This document shows, piece after piece, positions 52,344 through 62,965 of a stretch of DNA of 64,000 nt. Position numbers and translations under genes: made by a program. Under the pieces are notes generated by a model, which worked only from the letters and a program-made list of their open reading frames with translations, was not told the origin of the DNA and made no database searches. The stretch's first letter is position 1, and the number at the start of each line of letters is the position of its first letter. The stretch is from Nothophaeocryptopus gaeumannii (Eukaryota > Ascomycota > Dothideomycetes > Mycosphaerellales > Mycosphaerellaceae): assembly GCA_031771865.1 (NCBI GenBank), contig JASISA010000022.1, forward strand, positions 2,652,367 to 2,716,366. The letters run 5' to 3'.

Positions 52344-52351
52344 TTGAACAC
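52344..52351 (+). other. Putative primer-binding site, possibly self-primed
   Basis: Directly after the LTR the sequence is CTTTGAACACCTC, which does not begin with the TGG expected for a tRNA 3' end. TTGAACAC (52344-52351) is the exact complement of GTGTTCAA in the LTR (52200-52207), about 30 bp after the TATTTA box. Confidence 0.45.
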
Positions 52352-52357
52352 CTCAGG

Positions 52358-53945
52358 ATGAGTGCCTCTCAGCAAACCGGAAGGGAACTCCCGCCCCAGC
52401 GAAGCAGGAAGCTCTCGCCAACGATCCAGACATCTCAGTCGGCCATCAATGCACTTGCCAACCACACCAACGACAGTTCCCCAAGGTCGGCAAGCCGGAC
52501 TACTATTATGGCGACCGAGACAAGTTCGACGTCTGGCTTACCCAAATGGACATGTACTTCAAGTTCAACGAGATGGGTGAAGCTCCAGAAGCCACTCTTC
52601 GCAACGACCTTTATGCGAGGACGTGTGCAGCACTGGATCAAACCTTTTTCTCAGGAACTACTTGGACAGTGACGAGATTCAACAGGAATCTTCAGGACCT
52701 GGAATCATGAAGAACGCAATGAAGCAGGTGTATGGAGTCTCGAACGAGGTTTCGACCGCGGTCCGGGTTATCCAACATCTCACTCAGAAGGGTTCCACGG
52801 CAGACTACGCAGCAAGTTTCAGGAGCACGCCCAGATCACGGATTGGGACGACGATGCTCCAAGTTATCTTCCGACGAGGTCTCAGAGACTCAGTCAAGGA
52901 TGAACTGATGCGATACTCTGGGAAGATCGACAGCCTCGGAGAACTGATTAAAGCGGCGATTGAACTGGACGACCAACTTTACGAGCGAGCCATGGAGCGA
53001 CGCTATGATTCCAAGGTTACGGAAGGGCAGGCTATGTGCCCTCGGGACGACGCGATGGGTGGTCTAAACCACCTCAGAGACAGCAACGCGACCCCGATGC
53101 AATGGACTGGCAGTTCAATGCAACCCAGAAAGGTCGCCCGTTCAAAGGAAGTAGGAAGGGCAAGAGTTCGCCCAGAAGAAATGAGAAGAAACTGAATTGC
53201 TATGCATGTGGCAAGGAAGGCCACTATGCGGAGGAATTGTCGTTCAAAGAACATGGTGCAACGACAGTTCAACACGATGCAACGAAACCACGACGTGGGA
53301 CGCGGAGCCTACGAAACGACAGGCGCCGATCAACAAAAGCCACGATTGTTTGGTATGATGACACGAAAGTTACCTGACGAGACAGGTCGGGAACTGCGGA
53401 ACGGTCACGGAAGCCTTCACTGGCGATTCTGTTATGACGATTCGTGTCAAACACACTACTCCTCGAAGATGGAAGCAGGATACGGGCCGTCTGCGCCACG
53501 AAGACCTGCCCCGGTTCCACCAATCACACCACAGTTGGAGGACACCGATTACTTACCAATTCCGGACGAACTACGACAACTTGATCGTCACGTTCAAACG
53601 CCGGAAGAGGAGGATTTGGATGAAACCTGTTGGGGCGCTGATGACAGCGATAAGGAGAACCAAAATCCCAATGAATCTGAGGGGACCCCACAGGAGGAAG
53701 TGGTGATGGATGTCATACTCAGGCGGACGACTACCCTATCACGGGTATCTTACCTGGAGATTCCGGAGAACCCACAAGAGTCATCCAGTGACGATGAAAC
53801 TGAGGAAGGAACCTCGGAAGAAGAAGAAGAATCCAGTGAGGACGATGACAACGACGAAATACTTCACCTTAGCGTGGACGCACCGGAACCAATACGCAAG
53901 ATGATCCTTCACATAGCACGCAACAGTGAAGAGATCTTTCCATGA
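52358..53945 (+). pseudogene. Retrotransposon gag, frameshifted
   Basis: Fragments in different frames: YYYGDRDKFDVWLTQMDMYF, then TTFMRGRVQHWIKPF, then a long piece with GVSNEVSTAVRVIQHLTQKG and MRYSGKIDSLGELIKAAIEL. The zinc knuckle CYACGKEGHYA breaks off by a one-base shift before its last Cys (near 53230). An acidic linker follows to a stop at 53943. Confidence 0.85.
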
Positions 53946-54384
53946 ACACCGACAGGAGGAAGACTGCTTGACCCAGTTAAGTTTGATTTCTTCCTAGGAC
54001 AACTACGATCAATGTTCTGGAGGTATCCCAGGCTAGACGTCCAAGAAGAGTTTTCAACATTCATCTGGGATAGACCACCAATTGGAAGCTGGTTTACACC
54101 GTACGGGTACCTAACACCGCGCGGACAAGTCGTTACGAACGAGATGAGAACATCGATCCAAGACCTCAAGAATGGCTACAAACAAGCACAAGCATGTCAG
54201 AGCCGATACGCATGCAACGAGTTGCCACAAGAGAAAGCTATGGCCAAAACACTGGAGGAAACACGTATACAGATCCTGGACTGGTTAGACAATAGAGCCA
54301 CAGTCTCGGGAAAAGGATCGACTCCTCAGGCATGAGCGGCCGAAGGAGTTAAACGTCACACAAGAAGCTCAAGCATCAGCAACA

Positions 54385-57300
54385 GTGTTCAGCACACAAG
54401 TTATCGTCAATGGACTCAAGACGAGTGCCATGATCGACTCCGGAGCGAGCGGGAACTTTGCATCCGAGTCATTTGTAAAACGGACTGGACTAGCTACCCA
54501 GACGAAGAAACAAGGGTATGAACTGATCGCGGTCGACGGATCACCTTACCCTGTGTGGAGCGCGAGACGATACCGCTACCACTGGCTATCCAACAGCACC
54601 ACGAGGAGATTGTCTTAGATGTCACAGCCATGGCCAGCTGGGATATCGTGCTAGGCATGCCTTGGTTGAGAAAGCACAACCCAGTAATTGACTGGAAGAG
54701 AGGAGTACTCACATTTGAAGGATACGGAAGTGCCACCCGTATCAGACCCGTACAGCGTCGAAAGTACGCGGCGGATGAGGCGAAAGAACAGCTGTGCACA
54801 ACTCAGCTTGCGCCGACACTGAGCCCAGAGACTGGAGCCACCCCGGATAGACACTGCGTAGGTCCAGCAGGTCACGGAATCACGGGACGAGGAACTGGCA
54901 ATCCTGGAAAGCAGATGGCGATCTCAGCGCCAGATGTCCCTGAGGAGTACCAAAGATGGTCGAGACTCTTTCAGGAAGAGGAAGGCAAGGGAAGCCTTAC
55001 CTATACACCAACCATGGGATCACAAGATCAAGATTCAGCCTGGGAAAGAGCCTCCATGGGGACCCATTTACGCATTATCTGAGAAAGAGCTCAAAGCCCT
55101 AGATGAATGGCTGAAGGAGAAGCTAGCCAAAGGATGGATACGGAAGTCCACCTCAAGCGCAGGCTCTCCATTCTCTTCGTACCAAAGCAGAACGGGAAGT
55201 TGCGAATGGTCGTTGACTATAGAAGGCTCAACGACATGACAATCAAGAACCGATATCCATTACCAAGCATCGAAGAAGCACAAGATCGACTTACCGGATC
55301 AGACTGGTTTACAAAGATCGACCTCCGAGACGCATTCTACGCAATACGAATGGCGAAGGGAGAAGAATGGAAGACTGCATTCCGAACAAGATATGGACTT
55401 TACGAGTTTCTGGTTATGCCAATGGGGCTTACCAATGCGCCAGCCTCATGCCAGGACCTTGTCAATGAAACACTACGAGATTTGCTTGACGTCTGTGTTA
55501 TCGCTTACATGGACGACATCTTGGTCTATACCAAGGAGAACTGGAGCAAGCATATCAAGCAAGTCCAAGACGTCTTCGAACGCCTCACACGAGTAGGGTT
55601 CAAGACAGCACCAGAGAAATGCGAGTTCCACAAAAAGGAAGTCAAATTCCTTGGATTTATCCTTAGTACGAAAGGAATCCAAATCGATCCAGCAAAGACA
55701 CGGTCGATACACGAATGGCCTCGACCCACGAATGTTACCGAAGTACAATCCTTCCTTGGACTCGCGAACTACAATCGAAAGTTCATCCCAGACTACTCAA
55801 GGATTGCGAAACCAATGACGGAACTCACGAGAAAAGACACCAAGTTCCAGTGGGAAAACGACACCAACAGGCATTCGACAAACTCAAAGAAATGTGCGCA
55901 CAGCGCCAACGCTTCGACTTTTCGACGGTCGAAACAGATGCATCGGATATGGCGATAGGCGCGTGTCTCACACAGGAGCACGACGGGAAGCGACACCCGG
56001 GTAGCCTACTACTCACGAAAGATGACTCCTGCAGAAGAGAATTATGACATCCATGATAAGGAACTTCTTGCGATTGTCGCTGCCCTGCAGCACTGGCGAG
56101 CATATGCGGAAGGAGCACCCAGGCTCACGATTCTTTCTGATCACAAGAATCTGACCTACTTCACTACGACTAAACAACTGACTCGAAGGCAGACCCGCTG
56201 GTCGGAGCTCCTTGGTCAGTACAAGTTCGAAATCCGCTATACACCTGGTAAAGACAACGGTCGAGCCGACGCACTGAGCCGACGAAGTGACTACATGGAA
56301 GGAAAGGAAAGAGTGCAGCACAGCATACTCAAGACAAATCAGGATGGAAGCCTGAGTGCCAACCAAATGGAGTTCAACAACATAGTGCGAGTTCTGCAAG
56401 ACAAGACAGAACAATTTCCTATTGCACAGGGAAAGTACCAAGTACCGACGGACCGACAGGAAGAGTGCATTCGACACCATCACAACGATCCGCAATACGG
56501 ACATCCAGGAATCTCGAAGACAGTAGAGCTTATCCAACGCAACTTTGGATTCCCACATATGCGAGAACGAGTCAAGAAATACATCGCACGCTGTGTTCAA
56601 TGCCAACAGAACAAGGCATCTCGACATTCGAAGTACGGACAACTTAAATTCCGGAGCCCACCGACACAACCATGGGACGAAGTTACGATGGATTTCATTA
56701 CGAAACTCCCAGGATCGACGGATCAAGCAACGAAAGTCAAGTACGACATGATACTGGTCATGGTCGACAGGCTCACGAAGTACGCGCACTTTATTCCTGC
56801 GTGTGAGACATACACGGCAGAGCAACTCGGACACCTTGTGCTGGATAGACTTGTACGATATCACGGATTCCCAGAGGTCTTCATTACCGACAGAGACAAG
56901 TTGTTCACATCGAACTACTGGAAGACACTCGTATCCACGATCGGGATCAGACACAAGCTATCAACGGCGTTTCATCCGCAAACCGACGGACAAACCGAAC
57001 AGATGAACCAGACACTAGAACAATACCTACGCCACTACATCAACTACGCACAGGACAATTGGGTATCACTCCTACCCATGGCACAAATCGCACTCAACAA
57101 CCAGCAATCCGAGACGACGGGTCTCACGCCATTCTTCGCAAACTTTGGAAGGGATCCACACCTGTTTGGCGAACCTGGCATTCACCTAACGCACCACGGG
57201 CGTTGATTGCGGTTGACCAGCTTAAGGATGTTCACTCGGAAATGAACAAGGCCATCCTACGACAACAAGGACACCTGCTGAAATCGCGACAGCATGGCTC

Positions 57301-57805
57301 ACAAATGGCACCTCAGCTGAAGGAGGGGGATAAGGTCTATCTCCTCACGAGAAATCTCAAAACGAGAAGAAAGACCAGAAAGTTAGACCATGTAAAGGTC
57401 GGGCCATTTTTGATTGAAGAGGCCAAGGGACCGGTCAACTACCGACTACGACTACCGGCAGATGCAAAGATTCATCCAGTGTTCCACATCTCTCTCTTGG
57501 AACCAGCCGACGCCGAGACACCTTGTCAGGAGACATTTTCATTTGTCCCACAAGAAGAAACCGAATTCGAAGTCGAAAAGATTCTGGACTATAAAGACGA
57601 TCAGTACCTTATTAAATGGAGAGGGTACGACGACTCGGAAATTACCTGGGAGCCGCGGGAACATCTTATGAATTGCCGCTTACTCCTGCAACAATTCCAT
57701 CGGGGTTGGGATCCAGTAACGACCAATCGAAGGGATCAACGCCTCGAGGGCGCCCCAGGTCATAGGAGACAGATTCAGCCCGTAGGACGGTTCGTCGAAG
57801 CCTAG
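54385..57805 (+). pseudogene. Retrotransposon pol: protease, RT, RNase H, integrase, chromodomain; broken
   Basis: The protease has AMIDSGASGNF and WDIVLGMPWL, separated by a shift near 54555. The reverse transcriptase (from 55107) has VDYRRLND, MGLTNAPA and YMDD at about 55507-55518. RNase H (TDASD, then ILSDHKNL) sits across two shifts near 55860-56030. The integrase has an HHCC finger (HPGISKTVEL..CVQCQQNK) and a DDE core (TMDFITKLP, FITDRDKLF, TDGQTEQMNQ). The last frame (57059 on) gives KIHPVFHISLLEP and the chromodomain VEKILDYKDDQYLIKWRGYD. No stretch longer than about 395 codons is open. Confidence 0.9.
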
Positions 57806-58270
57806 CGTAGCTTCAGCTGCCCGCTCCTCTTGCTCCTGCTCCTCGATATCCCGTATTTCCACAGCAACAGCCTCATCGGACCGCTTATCCACTAAGTCCA
57901 ACTGTTGTCGCAATCTCATCTCGCGGGCAAACGCCGTACGAGACGCTTCGAAAGCCATCTGCTGAGAGCGCTGCGCTTCCTCTAACCGGTGCTGCGCCTC
58001 CTCTTGCGCCTGCTGAGCCTCCTTTATACTAGACTGGAGCCTCTCACGTTCAGCCACCAGCCGGTCGAACTCAGACTTTGTGACCTTCATGTCGCAGCGC
58101 TGACCGCGCCGGACACACTCGTTACATCGACCCGACCGAACGTGTACCCGACACACCCTCTTGTGCTTCGCGCACGTCGAACACTGCTTTACCATGACGG
58201 TACCAGTGCGATCCAGGAAATCTGCAAGCTTGTGGCGGCGGTGGGTGGAGGAGGAGAGCCTAGGAGGCAT
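57680..58270 (-). CDS. Antisense ORF in the retrotransposon: Zn(II)2Cys6-like, coiled-coil protein
   Basis: 196 aa, ATG 58270 (MPPRLSSSTHRRHK), unbroken. Cysteines at 30, 33, 40, 49, 52 and 59 give C-X2-C-X6-C-X8-C-X2-C-X6-C, the spacing of the fungal Zn(II)2Cys6 cluster, with basic residues (KHKR) between the second and third Cys. Residues about 68-150 form a Glu/Gln/Ala/Arg heptad-like coiled coil; the tail is acidic, with EEQEQEERAAEA, and ends in a Trp/Pro-containing stretch. It runs against pol and overlaps the last 126 bp of the pol frame. I recall similar ORFs as orphan hypothetical proteins in fungal genomes, but cannot confirm this here. Confidence 0.7.
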   Translation of the reverse strand: MPPRLSSSTHRRHKLADFLDRTGTVMVKQCSTCAKHKRVCRVHVRSGRCNECVRRGQRCDMKVTKSEFDRLVAERERLQSSIKEAQQAQEEAQHRLEEAQRSQQMAFEASRTAFAREMRLRQQLDLVDKRSDEAVAVEIRDIEEQEQEERAAEATLGFDEPSYGLNLSPMTWGALEALIPSIGRYWIPTPMELLQE

Positions 58271-58359
58271 GACTACGAACACCCATGACGACTGGCGTCT
58301 AAGGACCGACTCGAGCTATGTATAAGCGTCGGGACGACGCTAGGCTAAAAGGGGGATGG

Positions 58360-58654
58360 TGTTACGGTTCGTGCTGGGTCCTTGCCCAGTGCGAGGTCAC
58401 GTGTTACTGATCGTAAGGTACGAGACCGAGCAGAGCCTCCTGATCACCCTGATCAGGATGATCACCTAAAGTCTCTTATGTATTTAGGAACGATGGTTGA
58501 CTAGCAATCATCGTGTTCAACTCATGTTACAATCTCACTGATTGGAATAAGCCAAGACTTCCTTCACTTCGTTCCACTTGCCGACGCATTCTCCAAAGAA
58601 GCCATTCCACGTGATTAAGCGAGTCACCTGACAAGCGAGATACCGTGCGTAACA
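58360..58654 (+). repeat. 3' LTR (295 bp)
   Basis: Same ends as the 5' LTR, minus 36 bp after GATGATCAC. It is followed by the target duplication AACCC. The polypurine tract is probably AAAAGGGGGA just upstream (58347-58356). Confidence 0.95.
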
Positions 58655-58659
58655 AACCC

Positions 58660-59200
58660 CTCTTAACGTTATTACTACTAATATATATCTTACTTATATA
58701 CTACTCTAGCCTACGCCTTCTCGATTAGTTAACTTATAGTATAATCTATAAAGTCTCTTTTAGTAAAGTAGTAAATAGATTATTAAGAATTAGTATCTTT
58801 AGGGTACTAAGTAGATAGTTAGCCTAATTATACCTAAGGTAAGCGTACTTCTTAGCGTAGGGATTTATACTTCTAGCTTTAGTTTTAGATAGTTTTCTCT
58901 TTATCGATTCCGTCGTAGATAGGTCGGTCCCTTAGCTTCCCCTATTATATACTACGCGAGACGCTAAAACTTAATATAGATCTCTCTTTATAATTATATC
59001 TTATACGAATTCTTTATATTATATAGTCTAGTAGTACTAGGTATATTCGTATCTAGGAGTAAGTAATTCGAACTAGCGCTACATTAATAAAGCCTAGTAA
59101 GTATTTAGAGGTATCTTCGTCGAAGTAGTAGAGAATATATTTCTAATAAAGAATATAATAGTAGTTCTACGTTAGGAAGTAAACGCGCCCCTACTAGCAA
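58660..59200. repeat. AT-rich, RIP-like tract
   Basis: Very AT-rich and TpA-rich with stops in all frames; continues the tract left of the element. No gene. Confidence 0.65.
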
Positions 59201-59256
59201 TAAACTAGCCGCTTCGGGCTAGCTCGCCTATGCGATCTGCTCGCGTTCCTCCCCGC

Positions 59257-59382
59257 TAGTCTCAGCTTTCATCTCTTGGCACGACGCGAGTCCCCTTCGG
59301 GGGCGTCGTCCCTGATGGGAGGTGGCCCCTGCTTGCAGGTGATTGGCCACCGAAGCGAAGGTAGGGATGAAAGCTGAGACTA
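59257..59382. repeat. 126-bp foldback: 17-bp perfect inverted repeat enclosing two hairpins
   Basis: TAGTCTCAGCTTTCATC (59257-59273) is the reverse complement of 59366-59382. Inside are GACGCGAGTCCCCTTCGGGGGCGTC (two arms around a TTCG loop) and GGTGGCC...GGCCACC around TGCTTGCA. The base composition is GC-rich between AT-rich flanks. The rest, 59383-59739, has no gene. Confidence 0.7.
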
Positions 59383-59739
59383 CCTCCCCGCGTCATTCTG
59401 GAAGACCGCACCTCCTTCCCCTCTGTCTATTTGCTCGCTGCTATCCTTCCCATATCGCGCCTTGTTCCATGTTGGCGACGCTTCTGCGCCGTCCCATTGC
59501 GACGCACGATTGCAACACACCCTATTCTCCCTCCGAGACGGTTGGCTACCGCATCGCCTCGTTCGTCCCTTGCGTACGCGCTCGCTGCCTCCCTCCCGAT
59601 CACTAAACACCGCCGCTTAAGGGGAATTCTAGGTCCGTGAGCGCTAGCTGCATAACTTCGAGGCGCTGCGTAAGCCGCTTTACCCTGAGTGAGCGACAAT
59701 ACTTCCTTGAAATGAAACTTCAGGGGTGCTATCTTCTTC

Positions 59740-61092
59740 ATGCGGGCTCAAGAGCTTGCAACTAGGACGTGTCCAGTTGAGACTTCTGTACACGAGCCTT
59801 TCCGACCAGCCTCACGCACCGGCACACAAGGACCACAACCTTCGTACCAACCTCCAATCGACACAGCACTGCGGAGAGATTCAAAACACTTGTCGCCGGA
59901 TGCACTTGAGCGCTTTCGGTCATCGCAACACACCTGGACTGCCGACCAGCTTCCAAAGAGCGATCCTCTTGAAACGAAGCGACTGTGGGCAGTCGTATCT
60001 GCTGCAAACTCAGAGGGCAAAATGCCTTCCAAAAGGCGGAAGCATGGAATAGCCATTAACACGGAGGAAGAACTTTCGGGGACAGTCACCGAACCTGAGA
60101 GCGCGGCAGATGCTCAGGCCGAAACTATTACGACGCGGACTGCTAGTATTACGATGAAGAGCAAAGACTTTGTACAATGTGTCCTCGCTCCACGCCGCAT
60201 TAACTTTTCTTTAGCTCGCCATCGGACACCGACACCTTTTGCGCACTTTGGTACCTCAACGACAGATTATCAGCAGTTACCGGGGCTAGAGACGGCTCGT
60301 GTCTGGGTACAAATGAAGGACAGAGATTTGGAAGAAGTAGCACAAGAATACGAAGCCATGAACAAGGAACAGCTAAACGAGGAGGAATTTGCGATGTACG
60401 CGACAGAGAAATTGTTGTTGGGTGAGCCAAGGTCAAAAAAGTCTACCCAAGAACGAGAATGGCGCTCCGAACGAATGCTCCAATTTACTTGCAAACCGAC
60501 TGAGGGTAGGCTCTGGAGTATACCACCAGTCTTTGAACGGGAGTCGTCTAGTTATAGCTGGGACGTACGGGCCGACTGCAGCTACTGGCTTCAAATGCGT
60601 GGATTCAACAGAAATTACGGTCATCACATCAAAGAAGTTGTATTCGTTCACCCGAGGAGCAAGACTACATGTCCATACTTCACGGTCGAATTCAAACGCG
60701 CCAATGAGAACGAAGAGGAAGCAATCCGCCAGACTTTGACTGCGAGCTCTATTGCACTGTACAATCGCTACAGACTCTACCTTGAAGCTACGGAGAGCGG
60801 CTTGCAGAGCCACTCCCATATCACCGACATCCGACACTATGCTCTCACGATGGTCCAGTCCACTTTTACTGTCTGGGTCGTTCACGTAGACGCTAGGGAT
60901 AATAAATGGAATGGCTGTATGATGTCGAGGCTGTGCGAGGGTGATTGCATGTGCGCAAGGGAGATAAGAGAGTTGGTCGACTGGATCAATGAGATTCATC
61001 GATGGGGTTTGACAAATCATGCACTGAGCTGCGAGAAGGATGCAAAGTGTGTACTGAGAAGCGAAAACTTCGAGACATCGGAGCTTGAATAG
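59740..61092 (+). CDS. Hypothetical fungal protein, possible PD-(D/E)XK nuclease-like fold
   Basis: Intact single exon, 450 aa from ATG 59740; ATG 60022 (MPSKRRKHG) may be the real start. The N-terminal third is low-complexity. The C-terminal part is ordered, with CPYFTVEFKR (E317, K319) followed by a long helix with Gln/Thr (EEAIRQTLTASSIALYNRYR) and strands VQSTFTVWVVHVDAR, WNGCMMSRLCEGDC. A strand with E-x-K followed by an Arg/Gln helix is the core of many fungal PD-(D/E)XK-like families, but the upstream Asp is not clear. It lies between repeats, yet has no stop or shift. Confidence 0.6.
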   Translation: MRAQELATRTCPVETSVHEPFRPASRTGTQGPQPSYQPPIDTALRRDSKHLSPDALERFRSSQHTWTADQLPKSDPLETKRLWAVVSAANSEGKMPSKRRKHGIAINTEEELSGTVTEPESAADAQAETITTRTASITMKSKDFVQCVLAPRRINFSLARHRTPTPFAHFGTSTTDYQQLPGLETARVWVQMKDRDLEEVAQEYEAMNKEQLNEEEFAMYATEKLLLGEPRSKKSTQEREWRSERMLQFTCKPTEGRLWSIPPVFERESSSYSWDVRADCSYWLQMRGFNRNYGHHIKEVVFVHPRSKTTCPYFTVEFKRANENEEEAIRQTLTASSIALYNRYRLYLEATESGLQSHSHITDIRHYALTMVQSTFTVWVVHVDARDNKWNGCMMSRLCEGDCMCAREIRELVDWINEIHRWGLTNHALSCEKDAKCVLRSENFETSELE

Positions 61093-61230
61093 CCAAAAAT
61101 CTGGTGTAAAAACATCGATATCTGAAGCGTCTCGATGTGTTCCCGCACGGCCTTGTACTAACGTCATCCGCGGGGAACCGGCGAACACGCAGAAGCGGCG
61201 AATAAATTTCTAGTCCACCACCTTTAATTT

Positions 61231-62250
61231 TTATTTACGCTGCAACACCACAATGCAATCAGAATCTGAGTCGGTAGATACATTCTCAAGTAGCTCAGCC
61301 TCCTGTTCCCCAATTTCTGTGGCTGTAGGTTGTATGCGACGCCGCTTGTGTGAAGTTTTTGCTGCTGTTGCCTCTTCAGCCTTGCCGGCCATCGAAAGCA
61401 CTTCCTGCGTACTGAACACAAACTTGCCCTTTAATCCAACCCGCTTGCGAGTAGTTCGACTCTTCCGGGTCTGGAGTATCTCTCTTTGCTGTGTATTCTC
61501 CTTCCGAAGCGTAGTGTTCTTAGCACATGTCGCTTCAAAAGCCTGGGTCAGCCGAGCTGCGTAACGCTTTACCAGCGGCGGGAGGTCTCCCGCCTTCTGC
61601 ACCTCAGACATAAAGAGCGCGTTTGCCTCGCGGAGCTCAGTACCATCTGGTGGATCGCTCTAAAGTAGTGAGAGGTTAAGGCTAAGAGGTGGTGCTGTGT
61701 TGTGCGGCTCTAGAGCCTGTAAAGCCGGCTGTGCTAGGAGCTTCTCAAGCACTGAAATTGGTGACAACGGCCACAGACCAGTCGCTTTGAAGCCAGAAAG
61801 AATATTGGATGAACTTAGTGCAGACTTCCTTACGCGAATGGACATCGATGTCCATTCGCTGCGTGGAATGCGGCCTGCGTCGAGTCGTGCAGCTGCATTA
61901 GTCTCCATAGCAAGCGCACGCTTTAGCGGCGAGAACACGCTCACATGGAGCGGCTGAAGCACATGCGACGTATGTACCGGTAGGGTCAGAAGGTCAATCG
62001 TATGCTCCATGCAGTGTGCAATCACATTAAGCTAGCAGTAATATAACTGCCGTGGTCTTCTATAATCAAAAGTCGTCGCTGTGCTGGGTCGGTTGGCCTC
62101 GTCGATAGTTCGAAGACAGTAGTTAAACACTCATATACGTGGCTGTCAGATGTCCAGCCGCTATTACTCGTCGAGAACCTCCAGTCTGGAGGCGTGTCTG
62201 CCGGAATCCAGGCCGTGTTTGTGTGCTTTGCCTTGAAGACTCTAAGAGCT
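61231..62250 (-). pseudogene. Pogo-like (DDE_1, Tc1/mariner superfamily) transposase remnant
   Basis: Read on the minus strand: DWRFSTSNSGWTSDSHVYEC, then LLIIEDHGSYIT (family form LLILDGHGSHxT, so the second catalytic Asp is displaced or changed), a frame shift near 62030, LLTLPVHTSHVLQPLHVSVF, SPLKRA and SGFKATGLWPLSPISVL. An in-frame TAG at 61660-61662 precedes the basic, coiled tail that ends at 61231. The helix-turn-helix N-terminus is missing. Cut-and-paste transposase, dead here. Confidence 0.8.
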
Positions 62251-62379
62251 GAAAGCGGGACCGGCGAACTTCCTTAGCAGGGTGACCGACGGACGGTACA
62301 CCTCAATACGTACCGTATTAATTGATCGGCGTGGTACGATCAAGCAGAGGCTCTAAAAGGCCAATACAATCAATTAGAA

Positions 62380-62965
62380 GGTCGTCGGCAGCCTAGATGT
62401 ATTAGATGTATTAGCGTATTAGTAGTAGCTTACTCTCCTAGGCTTCTTCTTCTTCTTATTCTACTAATAATCTATCTCTTTACTGTAATTAGCTTGTTCC
62501 TATAATCTAGTATAGGTAATAAGGTACGTAGAATCGATTAGGAATAGGTAGAAGTAGCTAATTATAGTAGGAGGCTATTATCGACCTTACTAGCGCTAAT
62601 ATACTCCTACTCTCCCCTACGCTAGCGCTATCGATACTACGACTACGCGACGCTCTTAATAAGTTCCTTATAGTATCGCTAGATTACCTTCTATACTAGA
62701 AGTATTATAATATACTATATATTCGTAGTTAAGTAGTAGATACTATTTTTCTAAAGAGTACTTAGCGTAAGTAATTAGAGGCTATTATTCTTAATACTAC
62801 GCCTTATACAAGAGAGTAGTATAGGCGCGCTAAGCGACACGCCTATAGTCGAGTTAATATTCCTCGACTAGTAGTATCGATATACTAGATTACCTTTAAT
62901 TAGCTTATCTTAAGCTTTATAGAGCTCTTAGAGGCGTAATTATAGTAATATAGGAAGAGGGAGAT
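62380..62965. repeat. AT-rich, RIP-like tract
   Basis: TA-rich sequence with CTAGCGCTA-type patches and no open frame. It ends in GAGAT (62961-62965), the target duplication of the solo LTR. Confidence 0.6.

Larger units (their letters stand above)
52011..58654 (+). mobile_element. Ty3/gypsy chromodomain LTR retrotransposon, full-length but degenerate
   Basis: 6.6 kb. LTRs 52011-52341 and 58360-58654 both start TGTTACG and end CGTAACA. The target duplication AACCC is at 52006-52010 and 58655-58659. Internal order: gag with zinc knuckle, protease, reverse transcriptase, RNase H, integrase, chromodomain. The integrase-last order and chromodomain make it a chromovirus. The sense frames are broken in about nine places, so it is non-autonomous. 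An intact antisense ORF lies between the chromodomain and the 3' LTR. Confidence 0.95.

Noticed and set aside
56013..56954. 313-codon minus-strand frame in the retrotransposon
   Set aside because: Antisense shadow of RNase H and integrase. It lacks an ordered motif, unlike the antisense ORF at 57680-58270.
59200..59740. Possible rRNA fragment (GC-rich, structured)
   Set aside because: No conserved rRNA block could be found; the structure is a local foldback.
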